Source: Pararhizobium antarcticum (GTDB lineage: Bacteria; Pseudomonadota; Alphaproteobacteria; Rhizobiales; Rhizobiaceae). From it: a stretch of DNA of 64,000 bases. Below the pieces are notes generated by a model. The model saw only the letters and a program-made list of their open reading frames with translations, made no database searches and was not told where the DNA came from. A program made the position numbers and the translations under genes. The DNA is taken from assembly GCF_001885585.1 (NCBI RefSeq), contig NZ_LSRP01000046.1, positions 57,602 through 121,601 of the forward strand, read 5' to 3'. This document shows positions 17,929 through 27,551 of this stretch, piece by piece (the first letter of the stretch is position 1; each line of letters starts with the position of its first letter).

Positions 17929-19743
17929 TTGCGCGCATTGTTTTTGAGTTTGGTCTGGGTGCTTGCCACCACCGCTTGCGTCACAGTCGCGCGGGCCGAA
18001 CCCGTCCACGGTATTGCAATGCACGGCGCGCCTGCCCTGGCCGCCGATTTCAAGAATTTCCCCTATGCGAACCCGGCCGTCAAGAAGGGCGGCAAGATCG
18101 CCTATGGCGTCATCGGCACCTTCGATAGCCTCAACCCTTTCATCCTGAAAAGCATGCGCACCACGGCGCGCGGCATGCTCGACCCGGAATTCGGAAATCT
18201 CGTCTATGATTCCCTGATGCAGCGGTCGCGCGATGAGGCCTTTTCGATGTACGGGCTTCTGGCCGAAACGGTTGAATGGGACGAGGATCGCAGCTTCATC
18301 CAGTTCAACCTGAACCCCAAGGCAAAATGGGCCGATGGCCAGCCCGTGACGCCGGAAGACGTCATTTTCACCTTCGAACTCTGGCGCGACAAGGGCCGCG
18401 TTCCCTTCAGCACCCGCCTGGCCAAGGTCGAGAAGATGGAAAAGGTTGGCGAAAGATCCGTTCGCTTCACCTTCAACGCCGACAGCGATCGCGAGTTTCC
18501 GATGCTGCTCGCCCTGTCGCCGATCCTGCCGAAACATGCGATCGATCCTTCAACCTTCGACCAGTCGTCGCTGAAGCCGCCGCTCGGCTCGGGTCCCTAT
18601 CAGGTTGACGAGGTGAAGCCCGGCGAAAAGATCGTCTACAAGCGCGATCCGGACTATTGGGCCAAGGATCTGCCATCGAAGGTGGGCATGGACAATTACG
18701 ACGAAATCTCGGTCGAATATTTCCTGCAGGAAAACTCGCTGTTCGAAGCCTTCAAGAAGGGCGAAATCGACATCTATGCCGAGGGCAGCCCGACCAAATG
18801 GGCGCGCAGCTATAATTTTCCGGCCGTCCAGTCCGGCGAGGTGGTGAAAGAGACGTTCACGCCCAAGACACCGTCAGGCATGCTCGGCTTCGTCTTCAAC
18901 ACACGCCGGCCGATGTTTGCGAACGTCAAATTGCGGCAGGGACTGGCGCTGGTTTTCGATTTCGAATGGGTCAACAGGAACCTGTTCGACGGCGCCTACA
19001 CCCGCACGCAAAGCTATTGGCAGAATTCCGCGCTGTCCTATCTCGGCGTCGCTGCAGACGACCGCGAACTCGGCCTGCTCGGTGAGATCAGCCGCCGGAT
19101 CAATCCGTCGGTCCTCGACGGGAGCTACCGCCTGCCCGTGACCGATGCATCGGGCCGCGACCGCAACGTCCTGCGTGAAGCGGTGACGCTGCTGCGCGAA
19201 GCAGGATATGGCATCAAGAACGGCAAGATGGTCAACGAACAGGGCCAACCGCTCGCCTTCGAGATCATGACGCAGAACGAGGGCCAGGAAAAATTTGCGC
19301 TCGCCTATCAGCGCTTTCTGCTGGCCCTTGGCATCACCGCGACGGTGCGCACCGTCGACGATTCGCAGTATCAGCAGCGCAGCCAGTCCTTCGACTACGA
19401 TGTCATCATCAAATCCTTTGCATCGTCCCTGTCTCCCGGCATCGAGCAGATGAACCGCTGGTCGTCGCAATCGCGCGACCGCGAGGGCACGGACAACTTC
19501 GCTGGCGTTGCCGACAAGGACATTGATGCGCTGATCAACAACATCGTGCAGGCCCGTGCGGTCGAGGACTTCACGGCATCGGTGCGGGCGTTCGACCGCA
19601 TGCTCGTTTCGAATTTCTACGTCGTGCCGCTCTACCATATCGGCGCGCAATGGATGGCCCGCCACAAGCATATCGGCCATCCCAACGTCGTGCCGCTCTA
19701 TGGCTATCAACTACCGACATGGTGGGATGAACGGGCGCAATAA
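17929..19743 (+). CDS. Periplasmic solute-binding protein, YejA/oligopeptide type
   Basis: The product is 604 residues if translation starts at TTG 17929. That start is preferred because GGAGGAG sits 6 bases before it and the protein then opens with a regular signal peptide (MRALFLSLVWVLATTACVTV, cleaved after ARA). The ATG five codons upstream would put two acidic residues before the core and the Shine-Dalgarno inside the gene. SBP family 5 features include GTFDSLNPFILK, WADGQPVTPEDVIFTFEL, LGSGPYQV and LRQGLALVFDFEWVN. Relatives bind peptides or opine-like ligands for ABC importers. No permease or ATPase lies nearby, so its partner must be elsewhere. Confidence 0.88.
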   Translation: MRALFLSLVWVLATTACVTVARAEPVHGIAMHGAPALAADFKNFPYANPAVKKGGKIAYGVIGTFDSLNPFILKSMRTTARGMLDPEFGNLVYDSLMQRSRDEAFSMYGLLAETVEWDEDRSFIQFNLNPKAKWADGQPVTPEDVIFTFELWRDKGRVPFSTRLAKVEKMEKVGERSVRFTFNADSDREFPMLLALSPILPKHAIDPSTFDQSSLKPPLGSGPYQVDEVKPGEKIVYKRDPDYWAKDLPSKVGMDNYDEISVEYFLQENSLFEAFKKGEIDIYAEGSPTKWARSYNFPAVQSGEVVKETFTPKTPSGMLGFVFNTRRPMFANVKLRQGLALVFDFEWVNRNLFDGAYTRTQSYWQNSALSYLGVAADDRELGLLGEISRRINPSVLDGSYRLPVTDASGRDRNVLREAVTLLREAGYGIKNGKMVNEQGQPLAFEIMTQNEGQEKFALAYQRFLLALGITATVRTVDDSQYQQRSQSFDYDVIIKSFASSLSPGIEQMNRWSSQSRDREGTDNFAGVADKDIDALINNIVQARAVEDFTASVRAFDRMLVSNFYVVPLYHIGAQWMARHKHIGHPNVVPLYGYQLPTWWDERAQ

Positions 19744-19845
19744 AATCCGGGAAAAGCCGGTGGTATACTTTTGGTAACGCATTGAACGCGGACGAGACCT
19801 CGCTTAAATCGCAAGGCAGGCTCTCGTCATCGAAAGGATGCGACC

Positions 19846-20511
19846 ATGGAAACCGTCACTGTCGATGTCGTCTCGGATGTCGTTTGCCCCTGGTGCTATC
19901 TTGGCAAGGCGCGGCTCGATCAGGCCATTGCAAGCGTTGCCGACGATGTCCAGGTCACCGTCAACTGGCGCCCGTACCAGCTCAATCCCGACCTGCCGCC
20001 GGAAGGCGTCGATCACAAGGCGCATCTCGCCGCCAAGCTGGGTGGCCAGGCCGCTGTCGATCGCGCCCATGCCATGCTGGCCGATCTTGGCCGGGCAGAC
20101 GGCATTGCGTTTGATTTCGAGTCGGTCAGGATCAGCCCCAATACGATGGATGCGCACCGGCTGTTGCGCTGGGCGTTGGTTCATGGTCCGCAGGCGCAGG
20201 ACAGCGTCGCAAACCTTCTGTTCAAGGCAAATTTCGAGGAGGGGCGCAATATCGGCGATCGCGCCGTACTTCTTGATGTCGCCGAGGAAGCCGGATTGGA
20301 ACGCTCGGTGATTGCCGCCCTTCTGGCCTCCGACGCAGACAGGGATGCCGTCGTCAAGGAAATCGACATGGCGCGCGGCATGGGCGTCACCGGCGTGCCC
20401 TGCTTCATCCTTGACGGCCAGTATGCCGTTATGGGTGCCCAATCCCCAGAGGCACTGGCCGATGCCTTGCGTGACATCGCAAAGACAAAAGCAGCCGCAA
20501 CGCCGACGTAA
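19846..20511 (+). CDS. DsbA-family oxidoreductase, FrnE-like
   Basis: The product is 221 residues with a thioredoxin-fold DsbA domain. The redox motif is Cys14-Pro-Trp-Cys17 in VVCPWCYLG, and the cis-proline loop is VTGVPCFILDG near residue 180. There is no signal peptide, so it acts in the cytoplasm, as FrnE-type (2-hydroxychromene-2-carboxylate isomerase-related) proteins do. Those proteins are disulphide isomerases, linked to oxidative stress tolerance in Deinococcus; substrates here are unknown. It is 102 bp behind the solute-binding protein gene and converges on mfd with 55 bp between stops. Confidence 0.9.
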   Translation: METVTVDVVSDVVCPWCYLGKARLDQAIASVADDVQVTVNWRPYQLNPDLPPEGVDHKAHLAAKLGGQAAVDRAHAMLADLGRADGIAFDFESVRISPNTMDAHRLLRWALVHGPQAQDSVANLLFKANFEEGRNIGDRAVLLDVAEEAGLERSVIAALLASDADRDAVVKEIDMARGMGVTGVPCFILDGQYAVMGAQSPEALADALRDIAKTKAAATPT

Positions 20512-20566
20512 CCCCGAAAACAGCTTTTCCGTGAGAAGCCGCGTTTCGCACGCGACGTCTAATCCG

Positions 20567-23500
20567 TCAGGGCTTCGCCAGTCCCGCAAGCTGCGTCATC
20601 AGGACGGCAGCACCCGCGAGCCGTTTTTCCGGTGTCGGAAAATCGCGCTGGAAGAAAATACTGTGGTCGGCGCGGATCTTCGCCATCGTGCCCTGCTTGG
20701 CGATGTAGCCGACAAGAGACCCCGGATTGGGGAATTCGCGGTTGCGGAACTGGACGACGACGCCCTTTGGACCGGCATCGAGCTTCTCGACATTGGCGGT
20801 GCGGCACAGCGACTTGATGTAGACGATCTTCAGCAAATGCTGGACCTCGAGCGGCATTGGGCCGAAGCGGTCGATCAGTTCGGCGCCGAAGGCGTCGATA
20901 TCGCCGAGTTCGGTGATTTCGCCAAGGCGCCGGTAGAGGCCGAGGCGAAGATGCAGGTCGGGGACGTATTCGTCCGGGATCATCACCGGCGTGCCGACGG
21001 AGATCTGCGGCGACCAGCCGCTGTCGGCGATCTCCTCATCCCCCTTCAGCTCGGCCACCGCCTCCTCCAGCATCTGCTGATAGAGCTCGAAGCCGACCTC
21101 CTTGATATGGCCGGACTGTTCGTCACCGAGCAGGTTGCCGGCGCCGCGCAGGTCGAGATCATGGCTGGCAAGCTGGAAACCAGCCCCCAGCGTATCGAGC
21201 GATTGCAGCACTTTCAGGCGGCGCTCGGCCATGCCGGTCAGCACACGATTGACGGGAAGCGTGAACAGCGCGAAGGCACGCACTTTCGAGCGTCCGACGC
21301 GGCCGCGCAACTGGTAGAGTTGGGCCAGGCCAAACATATCGGCCCGGTGGACAATCAGCGTGTTGGCGGTCGGCACGTCGAGGCCCGATTCGACGATGGT
21401 CGTCGACAGCAGAACGTCGTAACGGCCCTCGTAGAAGGCATTCATGATGTCTTCGAGTTCGGTTGCCGGCATCTGGCCGTGGGCGACGGCCACTTTCAGT
21501 TCCGACACGTCGGATGTCAGGAAGTCGTGGATTTCCGAGAGATCGGCCAGCCGCGGGCAGACATAGAAACTCTGACCGCCACGATAATGCTCGCGCATCA
21601 GCGTCTCGCGGATCACAAGCGCATCGAAGGGCGAGATGAAGGTGCGAACCGCCATGCGGTCGACCGGAGCCGTGGTGATCAGCGAAAGCTCGCGCACGCC
21701 GGTCAAGGCGAGCTGCAATGTGCGCGGGATCGGCGTGGCCGACAGGGTCAGCACATGCACGTCGGATTTCAGCTCCTTCAGCCGCTCCTTGTGCTTGACA
21801 CCGAAATGCTGTTCTTCGTCGATGATCAACAGGCCGAGATTGGCAAAACTGATCGATGTGCCGAGCAGCGCATGGGTGCCGACGACGATGTCCGTCTTGC
21901 CCTCGGCGACTTCCTTCTTGGTCAGCGCCAGCTCCTTCGAGCCGACCAGACGCGAGGCCTGCGCGAGGCGTACCGGCAGGCCGCGGAACCGTTCGGTAAA
22001 GGTCTTGAAATGCTGTCGGGCGAGCAGTGTTGTCGGCACGACGACCGCGACCTGAACACCGTTCATCGCCGCGATGAAGGCAGCGCGCAAGGCGACCTCC
22101 GTCTTGCCGAAGCCGACGTCGCCGCAGACCAGACGGTCCATTGGCCGGCCGGCGCCCAGATCGTCGCGCACGGCCTCGATCGAGTTCATCTGGTCTTCGG
22201 TCTCGTCATAGGGGAAGCGCGCGGCAAACTCGTCATAGAGGCCGTCCGGTGTGGCCAGGACAGGGGCATGGCGGGTCAGGCGCTCGGCAGCGATGCGGAT
22301 CAGACCGCCGGCCATGTCGAGCAGGCGCTTCTTCAGCTTGGCCTTGCGTGCCTGCCAGGCGACACCGCCGAGCTTGTCGAGCGCTGCGTCGCTGGCTTCC
22401 GAGCCATACCGAGACAGGAGGTCGATATTCTCGACCGGCAGGAACAGCTTGGCCTCGTCGGCATAGACGAGTTCGAGGCAGGCATGCGGCGCACCGGCCG
22501 CTTCGATCGTGCGCAGGCCAACGAACCGGCCGATGCCATGTTCGGCATGGACGACGATCGAGCCTTCGTCGAGGCCGGCCACCTCGGCGATGAAATCGGC
22601 GCCGCGCTTGCGTCGCTTGGAGCGGCGCACCATGCGGTCGCCGAGAATATCCTGCTCGCCGATGACGACGAGATTGCCGGTCTCAAAACCGCTTTCGAGG
22701 CTGAGCACGGCCGAGGCCGCTTCGCCTGGCTTCAGCGCCGCGACTTCGGAAAGCGCCTTGACGGGCTTGATATTGGCCAGACCGTGTTCGGACAGAACCT
22801 GCAGCAGTCGGTCAAGCGAACCTTCCGACCAGGCTGAGATCAGCACCTTGCCGCCCTTGGCGCGGCGATCCGCAATGTATTTCACGGCCAGATCGAAGAC
22901 ATTGACGCGCTCGGCGTCGGAGGTCGTCTCCGTCGCGTTCTTGGCCCAGCGCACGCCGATGCGCGCGTCTATGGCGATGACCGAGCGGCTGGCGCCCTCA
23001 TGCTCGCTGAAGGGCGACAGGCGGACGGCATTGCTGGAGACGAGCGCGGCATTGAAGCCTTCGGCCGTCAGATACATCTGTTCGGGGGGCACCGGCTTGT
23101 AGGGGGTGCCCTGCGTTGCCTGGCTCTTGCCCGGCAGGATCGAGGCATGGCGGGCATCGTAATAGTCCTGCACGAGCTTGGAGCGCTCGGCTGCCGCTTC
23201 GCGCACGACATGGTCGGTGACGATCCGGAAGCCGGCGAGATAGTCGAAGACGGTTTCGAGTTCGTCATAGAACAGCGACAGCCAGTGTTCCATGCCGGCA
23301 TAGCGGCGTCCCTCCGAAACGGCCTGATAGAGCGCATCGTCGCGCGTGGTGGCGCCGAACAGCGACAGGTATTGCGTGCGGAAATGGCTGATGGTTTCCG
23401 GTGTCAGCGAAACCTCGCTCATCGGATTGAGCTCCAGCGAGCGCGACTGGCCGGTGGTGCGCTGCGTCGCGGGATCGAAGCTGCGGATCGTTTCCAGCGT

Positions 23501-24073
23501 ATCGCCGAAAAAGTCGAGCCGCACGGGCTCGCCGCTTCCCGGTACGAAGACATCGAGAATACCGCCGCGCACCGCATATTCGCCGACTTCGCGCACCGTC
23601 GGCACGCGGTCGAAACCATTGCGTTCCAGCCGCGCGGCGATGTCGTCCATGCGGACGGAATTGCCGGGGCGAGCGGAAAAACCGAGGCTTTCGATCACCG
23701 ATTGCGGGGCGATCTTCTGCAGGGCTGCGTTGACCGTAACGAGCACGATGGCCGGATGCGGCTTTTTCCGGTGCGCGATCAGGGCGCTCAGGGCAGACAG
23801 CCTGCGGGCGGATGTGTCGGCGCTCGGCGAGACCCGGTCATAGGGCAGACAGTCCCAGCCGGGCAGCGAGAGCACCGGAATGTCGGGGGCCGCAAAACCG
23901 AGCATCTGCTCGACATCGGCGATACGCTGGCCATCCGACAGGATATAGGCGACAGGGCCGCCCGCCCGGGCCAGTTCGGCCAGAATGAGCGGCTCGACGC
24001 CGGCCGGCACCGGGCCAATCGTCAGTTCACGCGTTGCTGCGGCAATCTTTCGGGCATCAAAACCGGCAATCAT
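20567..24073 (-). CDS. mfd: Transcription-repair coupling factor
   Basis: The product is 1168 residues from ATG 24073 (MIAGFDARKIAAATREL), which follows the sdhE stop by 7 bp. An ATG 24 bases upstream would overlap sdhE. Mfd removes stalled RNA polymerase with a dsDNA translocase and recruits UvrA. The N-terminal UvrB-like module contains LPGWDCLPYDRVSP. The RNA-polymerase-interacting domain contains VVHAEHGIGRFVGL. The helicase motifs are GDVGFGKTEVALRAAF near 650, DEEQHFGV near 751, SATPIPRTLQLAL, and QLYQLRGRVGRS. The C-terminal TRCF domain ends near the stop. The open frame runs on into sdhE out of register, which is only a shadow. Confidence 0.97.
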   Translation of the reverse strand: MIAGFDARKIAAATRELTIGPVPAGVEPLILAELARAGGPVAYILSDGQRIADVEQMLGFAAPDIPVLSLPGWDCLPYDRVSPSADTSARRLSALSALIAHRKKPHPAIVLVTVNAALQKIAPQSVIESLGFSARPGNSVRMDDIAARLERNGFDRVPTVREVGEYAVRGGILDVFVPGSGEPVRLDFFGDTLETIRSFDPATQRTTGQSRSLELNPMSEVSLTPETISHFRTQYLSLFGATTRDDALYQAVSEGRRYAGMEHWLSLFYDELETVFDYLAGFRIVTDHVVREAAAERSKLVQDYYDARHASILPGKSQATQGTPYKPVPPEQMYLTAEGFNAALVSSNAVRLSPFSEHEGASRSVIAIDARIGVRWAKNATETTSDAERVNVFDLAVKYIADRRAKGGKVLISAWSEGSLDRLLQVLSEHGLANIKPVKALSEVAALKPGEAASAVLSLESGFETGNLVVIGEQDILGDRMVRRSKRRKRGADFIAEVAGLDEGSIVVHAEHGIGRFVGLRTIEAAGAPHACLELVYADEAKLFLPVENIDLLSRYGSEASDAALDKLGGVAWQARKAKLKKRLLDMAGGLIRIAAERLTRHAPVLATPDGLYDEFAARFPYDETEDQMNSIEAVRDDLGAGRPMDRLVCGDVGFGKTEVALRAAFIAAMNGVQVAVVVPTTLLARQHFKTFTERFRGLPVRLAQASRLVGSKELALTKKEVAEGKTDIVVGTHALLGTSISFANLGLLIIDEEQHFGVKHKERLKELKSDVHVLTLSATPIPRTLQLALTGVRELSLITTAPVDRMAVRTFISPFDALVIRETLMREHYRGGQSFYVCPRLADLSEIHDFLTSDVSELKVAVAHGQMPATELEDIMNAFYEGRYDVLLSTTIVESGLDVPTANTLIVHRADMFGLAQLYQLRGRVGRSKVRAFALFTLPVNRVLTGMAERRLKVLQSLDTLGAGFQLASHDLDLRGAGNLLGDEQSGHIKEVGFELYQQMLEEAVAELKGDEEIADSGWSPQISVGTPVMIPDEYVPDLHLRLGLYRRLGEITELGDIDAFGAELIDRFGPMPLEVQHLLKIVYIKSLCRTANVEKLDAGPKGVVVQFRNREFPNPGSLVGYIAKQGTMAKIRADHSIFFQRDFPTPEKRLAGAAVLMTQLAGLAKP

Positions 24074-24080
24074 CGAATGT

Positions 24081-24395
24081 TCAATCTTTGTCTGCATCTG
24101 CGGCAACAGCCGGCTCGAAATCCGGCCGGTAAGAGGCGATCCGCTCAAAAAGCGGCGTACGGTAGTGGTCGGGAACCGGCCGTTCACCGATAATCCATTT
24201 GACCAGGTCGTTGTCTTCTTCCGCCATGATCGTTTCGAGTTCGTCGAGATCGCTGTCCGGCAGGGTGCCGATCTCGGCATCCGTGAACTGTCCCAGAACC
24301 AGATCCATCTCGCGCAGCCCACGATGCCAGGCGCGAAAGAGAATACGACGACGGCGCGGATCGAGATCGGCACTGGTGCGTGTAATTCCGGTCAT
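24081..24395 (-). CDS. sdhE: FAD assembly factor SdhE (succinate dehydrogenase assembly factor 2)
   Basis: The product is 104 residues. SdhE helps attach FAD covalently to the SdhA flavoprotein of succinate dehydrogenase. The family motif RGxxE is seen as AWHRGLREMDL near residues 22-32, in the order typical of DUF339 (RRRRILFRAWHRG, then FTDAEIGTLPDSDLDELE). It directly precedes mfd by 7 bp on the same strand, so the two are cotranscribed. It is divergent from recG with a 118-bp spacer. The C-terminal Ala/Asp-rich tail (PAVAADADKD) is not conserved in the family as I know it. Confidence 0.93.
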   Translation of the reverse strand: MTGITRTSADLDPRRRRILFRAWHRGLREMDLVLGQFTDAEIGTLPDSDLDELETIMAEEDNDLVKWIIGERPVPDHYRTPLFERIASYRPDFEPAVAADADKD

Positions 24396-24513
24396 GGACG
24401 GATCCTTCCTCGCGCCGGTATTCCGGCGCTGCCTGTTGCCATGGCTCTATAAACGCTGAAAAGACGATTGTCAGCCTTGCCAAAGGCCTAATCATCGTTT
24501 CAGTCTGCGGCGC

Positions 24514-26619
24514 ATGCGCCCTACCCTTCTCGATCCGCTTTTCGCGCCTCTCAACTCGCTTCCCGGCATCGGCCCGAAGGCGGGCGATCTCTATGCCCGG
24601 CTTCTCGGACGCGACGGCATCGATGACTGCCGGGTGATCGATCTGGTCTTTCATGCCCCGCACTCGCTGATCGACCGGCGCCAGCAGCCAGGCATCGCGC
24701 TGTCGCCGCAGGGTGCGATCGTCACCATCACCGGCCGGGTCGACCGGCATCAACCGCCACCGCCGGGCCGCAACAGCCAGCCCTATCGGGTTTTCCTGCA
24801 CGACGACACCGGTGAACTGGCGCTGACTTTCTTCCGTGCCAAGGGCAACTGGCTGGAAAAGGCGCTGCCGGTCGATGAGACGGTCATCGTCAGCGGCAAG
24901 GTTGACTGGTTCAACGGCCGTCCGTCCATGGTCCATCCCGACTATATGGTGCGCGCCAGCGAAGCCGATAACCTGCCGCTGGTCGAACCGGTCTATCCAC
25001 TGACGGCGGGCCTGTCGGCGCGCATCCTGCGCAAGGCGGTCGAGGCGGCCATCGCGCGTTTGCCCGACTTCCCGGAATGGCTCGATGACGCCCTCACCAG
25101 CAAGCAGAGTTTTGCCAGCGTGCGCGAGAGCTTCGTCGCCCTGCACGATCCGCGCGACGCCGCGGACATCGATCCGCAGGCACCGAGCCGCCGGCGCCTT
25201 GCCTATGACGAGTTTTTGGCCGGCCAATTGTCGCTGTCCCTGGTGCGGCAGAGATTGCGCAAAGTTGCTGGCGTGCCGGTTCACGCGACGGGCGCCTTGA
25301 GCGAGCCGGTGCTTGCCGCCCTGCCCTTTTCCCTGACTGGCAGCCAGCAGGCGGCGATCACGGACGTTCTCAAAGACATGGCTGGAAGTGACAGGATGCT
25401 GCGCCTGCTTCAGGGTGACGTCGGGTCCGGCAAGACGGCGGTGGCGCTGATGACCATGCTTGCCGCCGTCGAATCGGGCGGCCAGGCCGTTCTGATGGCA
25501 CCAACCGAAATTTTGGCGCGCCAGCATTTTGCGACACTGTCGAAGATGGCAACCCCGGCCGGCGTCACCATCGATGTGCTCACCGGCCGGACCAAGGGCA
25601 AGGAGCGCGACGCCATCCTTGAGCGCATCGCATCCGGGCAGACCCAGATCGTCATCGGCACGCATGCGCTGTTCCAGGACACTGTGGTCTACGACAATCT
25701 GCTACTGGCTGTCGTCGACGAGCAGCACCGCTTCGGCGTGCATCAAAGGCTACGGCTGACAGCCAAGGGTATCTCGCCGCATATGCTGGTGATGACGGCG
25801 ACGCCCATTCCGCGCACTCTGGTGCTTGCCGCCTTCGGTGACATGGATGTCTCGAAACTCACGGAAAAGCCGGCCGGACGCAAACCGATCCAGACGGTGA
25901 CGGTTTCCAATGAACGCACCGGGGAAATTGTCGACCGCCTGCGCACGGCGTTGTCAGAGGGCAAGAAAGCCTACTGGATCTGCCCGCTGGTCGAGGAATC
26001 GGATGTTTCCGAACTGATGTCGGTTGACGAGCGCTTCGCCCTTCTCTCAGCCGAGTTCGGCAAGACGGTCGGTCTCGTCCATGGCCGCATGAACGGCGCC
26101 GAAAAGGACGCTGTCATGCTCGCCTTCAAGAACAGCGATATCCGGCTCCTGATTGCCACCACCGTCGTCGAGGTCGGGGTCGACGTTCCCGATGCGACGA
26201 TCATGGTGATCGAGCATGCCGAGCGCTTCGGCCTGGCGCAGCTGCATCAGTTGCGCGGCCGTGTCGGGCGCGGTGCCGAGGCCTCCACCTGCATCCTGCT
26301 CTACAAGGGGCCGCTCAGCGAAAACGGCCGGGCGCGGCTGTCGATCCTGCGCGATACGGAAGACGGCTTCCTGATTGCCGAGGAGGACCTGAAATTGCGC
26401 GGCGAAGGCGAATTGCTCGGCACCCGCCAGTCGGGAACGCCGGGGTTCCGGATTGCCAGCCTCGAGGCCCATGGCGACCTGCTGGAGATCGCCCGCAAGG
26501 ACGCGGCCTATATCATCGACCGCGACCCGGACCTGACGTCTGAACGGGGCGAAGCCCTGCGCACCCTGCTCTATCTGCACCGCCGCGACGAGGCGATCCG
26601 TTTTCTCAGGGCTGGTTGA
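24514..26619 (+). CDS. recG: ATP-dependent DNA helicase RecG
   Basis: The product is 701 residues. RecG remodels stalled forks and branch-migrates Holliday junctions. The N-terminal wedge/OB domain starts with LNSLPGIGPKAGDLYARLLG and contains VTITGRVDRHQ. Helicase motifs are LQGDVGSGKTAVALMTMLAA (Walker A near 303-313), VVDEQHRFGVHQR near 401, TATPIPRTLVLAAFGDMD, TTVVEVGVDVPDA and QLHQLRGRVGRG. It is divergent from sdhE-mfd, placing two fork/transcription-conflict translocases back to back. Its last 14 bases overlap the 3' end of the convergent DUF502 gene. Confidence 0.97.
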   Translation: MRPTLLDPLFAPLNSLPGIGPKAGDLYARLLGRDGIDDCRVIDLVFHAPHSLIDRRQQPGIALSPQGAIVTITGRVDRHQPPPPGRNSQPYRVFLHDDTGELALTFFRAKGNWLEKALPVDETVIVSGKVDWFNGRPSMVHPDYMVRASEADNLPLVEPVYPLTAGLSARILRKAVEAAIARLPDFPEWLDDALTSKQSFASVRESFVALHDPRDAADIDPQAPSRRRLAYDEFLAGQLSLSLVRQRLRKVAGVPVHATGALSEPVLAALPFSLTGSQQAAITDVLKDMAGSDRMLRLLQGDVGSGKTAVALMTMLAAVESGGQAVLMAPTEILARQHFATLSKMATPAGVTIDVLTGRTKGKERDAILERIASGQTQIVIGTHALFQDTVVYDNLLLAVVDEQHRFGVHQRLRLTAKGISPHMLVMTATPIPRTLVLAAFGDMDVSKLTEKPAGRKPIQTVTVSNERTGEIVDRLRTALSEGKKAYWICPLVEESDVSELMSVDERFALLSAEFGKTVGLVHGRMNGAEKDAVMLAFKNSDIRLLIATTVVEVGVDVPDATIMVIEHAERFGLAQLHQLRGRVGRGAEASTCILLYKGPLSENGRARLSILRDTEDGFLIAEEDLKLRGEGELLGTRQSGTPGFRIASLEAHGDLLEIARKDAAYIIDRDPDLTSERGEALRTLLYLHRRDEAIRFLRAG

Positions 26620-27313
26620 GCGGCATCGGATCAACGGGTGGCTCCAAAGCCATCGGCTGAACGACTGGAGGCTTGTAGTCGGGTGCGATGAGGCCGCCCG
26701 AGATGAGCAGTTTCGCCCCCTGTTCCGGCGTCATGTCGAGCATGATGATCTTGCTTTTGGGCACGAACATGAGAAAGCCTGCCGTCGGAACGGGCGTTGG
26801 CGGCAGAAAGACGCCGACCATTTCTTCGCCCTGCGTGTTCAGCTTTGCGGCGATCTCGCCCTGGGCATCCCCGGATATGAAAACCAGCGCCCAGCTTCCC
26901 GGACTTGGAAACTCGATCAACCCGCATTTCTTGAACGACGTTGATTGCTCTTTCAGCACCGTTTCGAAAATCTGCTTCAGGCTCCTGTAGACCGTCCGGA
27001 CCAGCGGCATCCGGTGCAGGATCGATTCGCCGAACTTGACGATCGAGCGCCCGATCAGGTTCTTGCCGAGAAAGCCGACAATGGTGATGAAAACCACGGC
27101 GATCAGCAGCCCCATGCCGGGTACGGCGATATTCAGATAATACTGCGGATCGTAGCGCTGCGGGATATAGGGCGTAACCCAGCTATCCGCCCAGTCTATG
27201 AAGGTGAAGGTCAGCCATGTGGTGATGGCGAGCGGCGCACAGATGACGAGACCGGTGAGGAAGTTGTTCCGGATGCGCCCGGCCAGCGATATTCTCTCTG
27301 GACTGTCGTTCAT
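26606..27313 (-). CDS. DUF502 family membrane protein
   Basis: The product is 235 residues from ATG 27313; a GTG two codons upstream is also possible. Two transmembrane helices are clear: FLTGLVICAPLAITTWLTFTF near 18-38 and NIAVPGMGLLIAVVFITIVG near 62-81. Family blocks include FGESILHRMPLVRTVYRSLKQ, VLFISGDAQGE-like WALVFISGDAQG, and VGVFLPPTPVPTAGFLMFVP. The function is unknown; plant homologues (COV1) affect vascular patterning. The tail is Pro-rich. It converges on recG with a 14-bp overlap of the coding ends, so the two mRNAs are complementary at their 3' ends. Confidence 0.9.
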   Translation of the reverse strand: MNDSPERISLAGRIRNNFLTGLVICAPLAITTWLTFTFIDWADSWVTPYIPQRYDPQYYLNIAVPGMGLLIAVVFITIVGFLGKNLIGRSIVKFGESILHRMPLVRTVYRSLKQIFETVLKEQSTSFKKCGLIEFPSPGSWALVFISGDAQGEIAAKLNTQGEEMVGVFLPPTPVPTAGFLMFVPKSKIIMLDMTPEQGAKLLISGGLIAPDYKPPVVQPMALEPPVDPMPLNQP

Positions 27314-27500
27314 CCGCACCCTGCATCTTCATTTCGGTTCGCCCTCAAAGCGCACCCTGCCCGACAACAATGCCGGATGGCGGTGGCCCATGCAAGGCCA
27401 AGCCCCGGAAATGTTGCGGCGCACACTCTTCCGCCATCCAATGTGCATGATGACAGGGCGTTTCGATCCGGCGCTTTGCGCGTGATCTTCGAAATAGAAG

Positions 27501-27532
27501 GCATGACGTTACGGGTGGCCGTAACGTCATGC
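27501..27532 (-). terminator. Hairpin downstream of glmS
   Basis: A perfect 12-bp stem pairs GCATGACGTTAC (27501-27512) with GTAACGTCATGC (27521-27532) 19 bp past the glmS stop. The leftward flank (CTTCTATTTC) is only moderately T-rich, so it may terminate or protect the 3' end. Confidence 0.6.
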
Positions 27533-27551
27533 GGATTTCATGCCTTGGGCA

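Noticed and set aside
20312..22837. 841-codon rightward frame running out of the FrnE-like gene over mfd
   Set aside because: It starts out of frame in the oxidoreductase gene and continues antisense to mfd; no motif or ribosome-binding site supports it.
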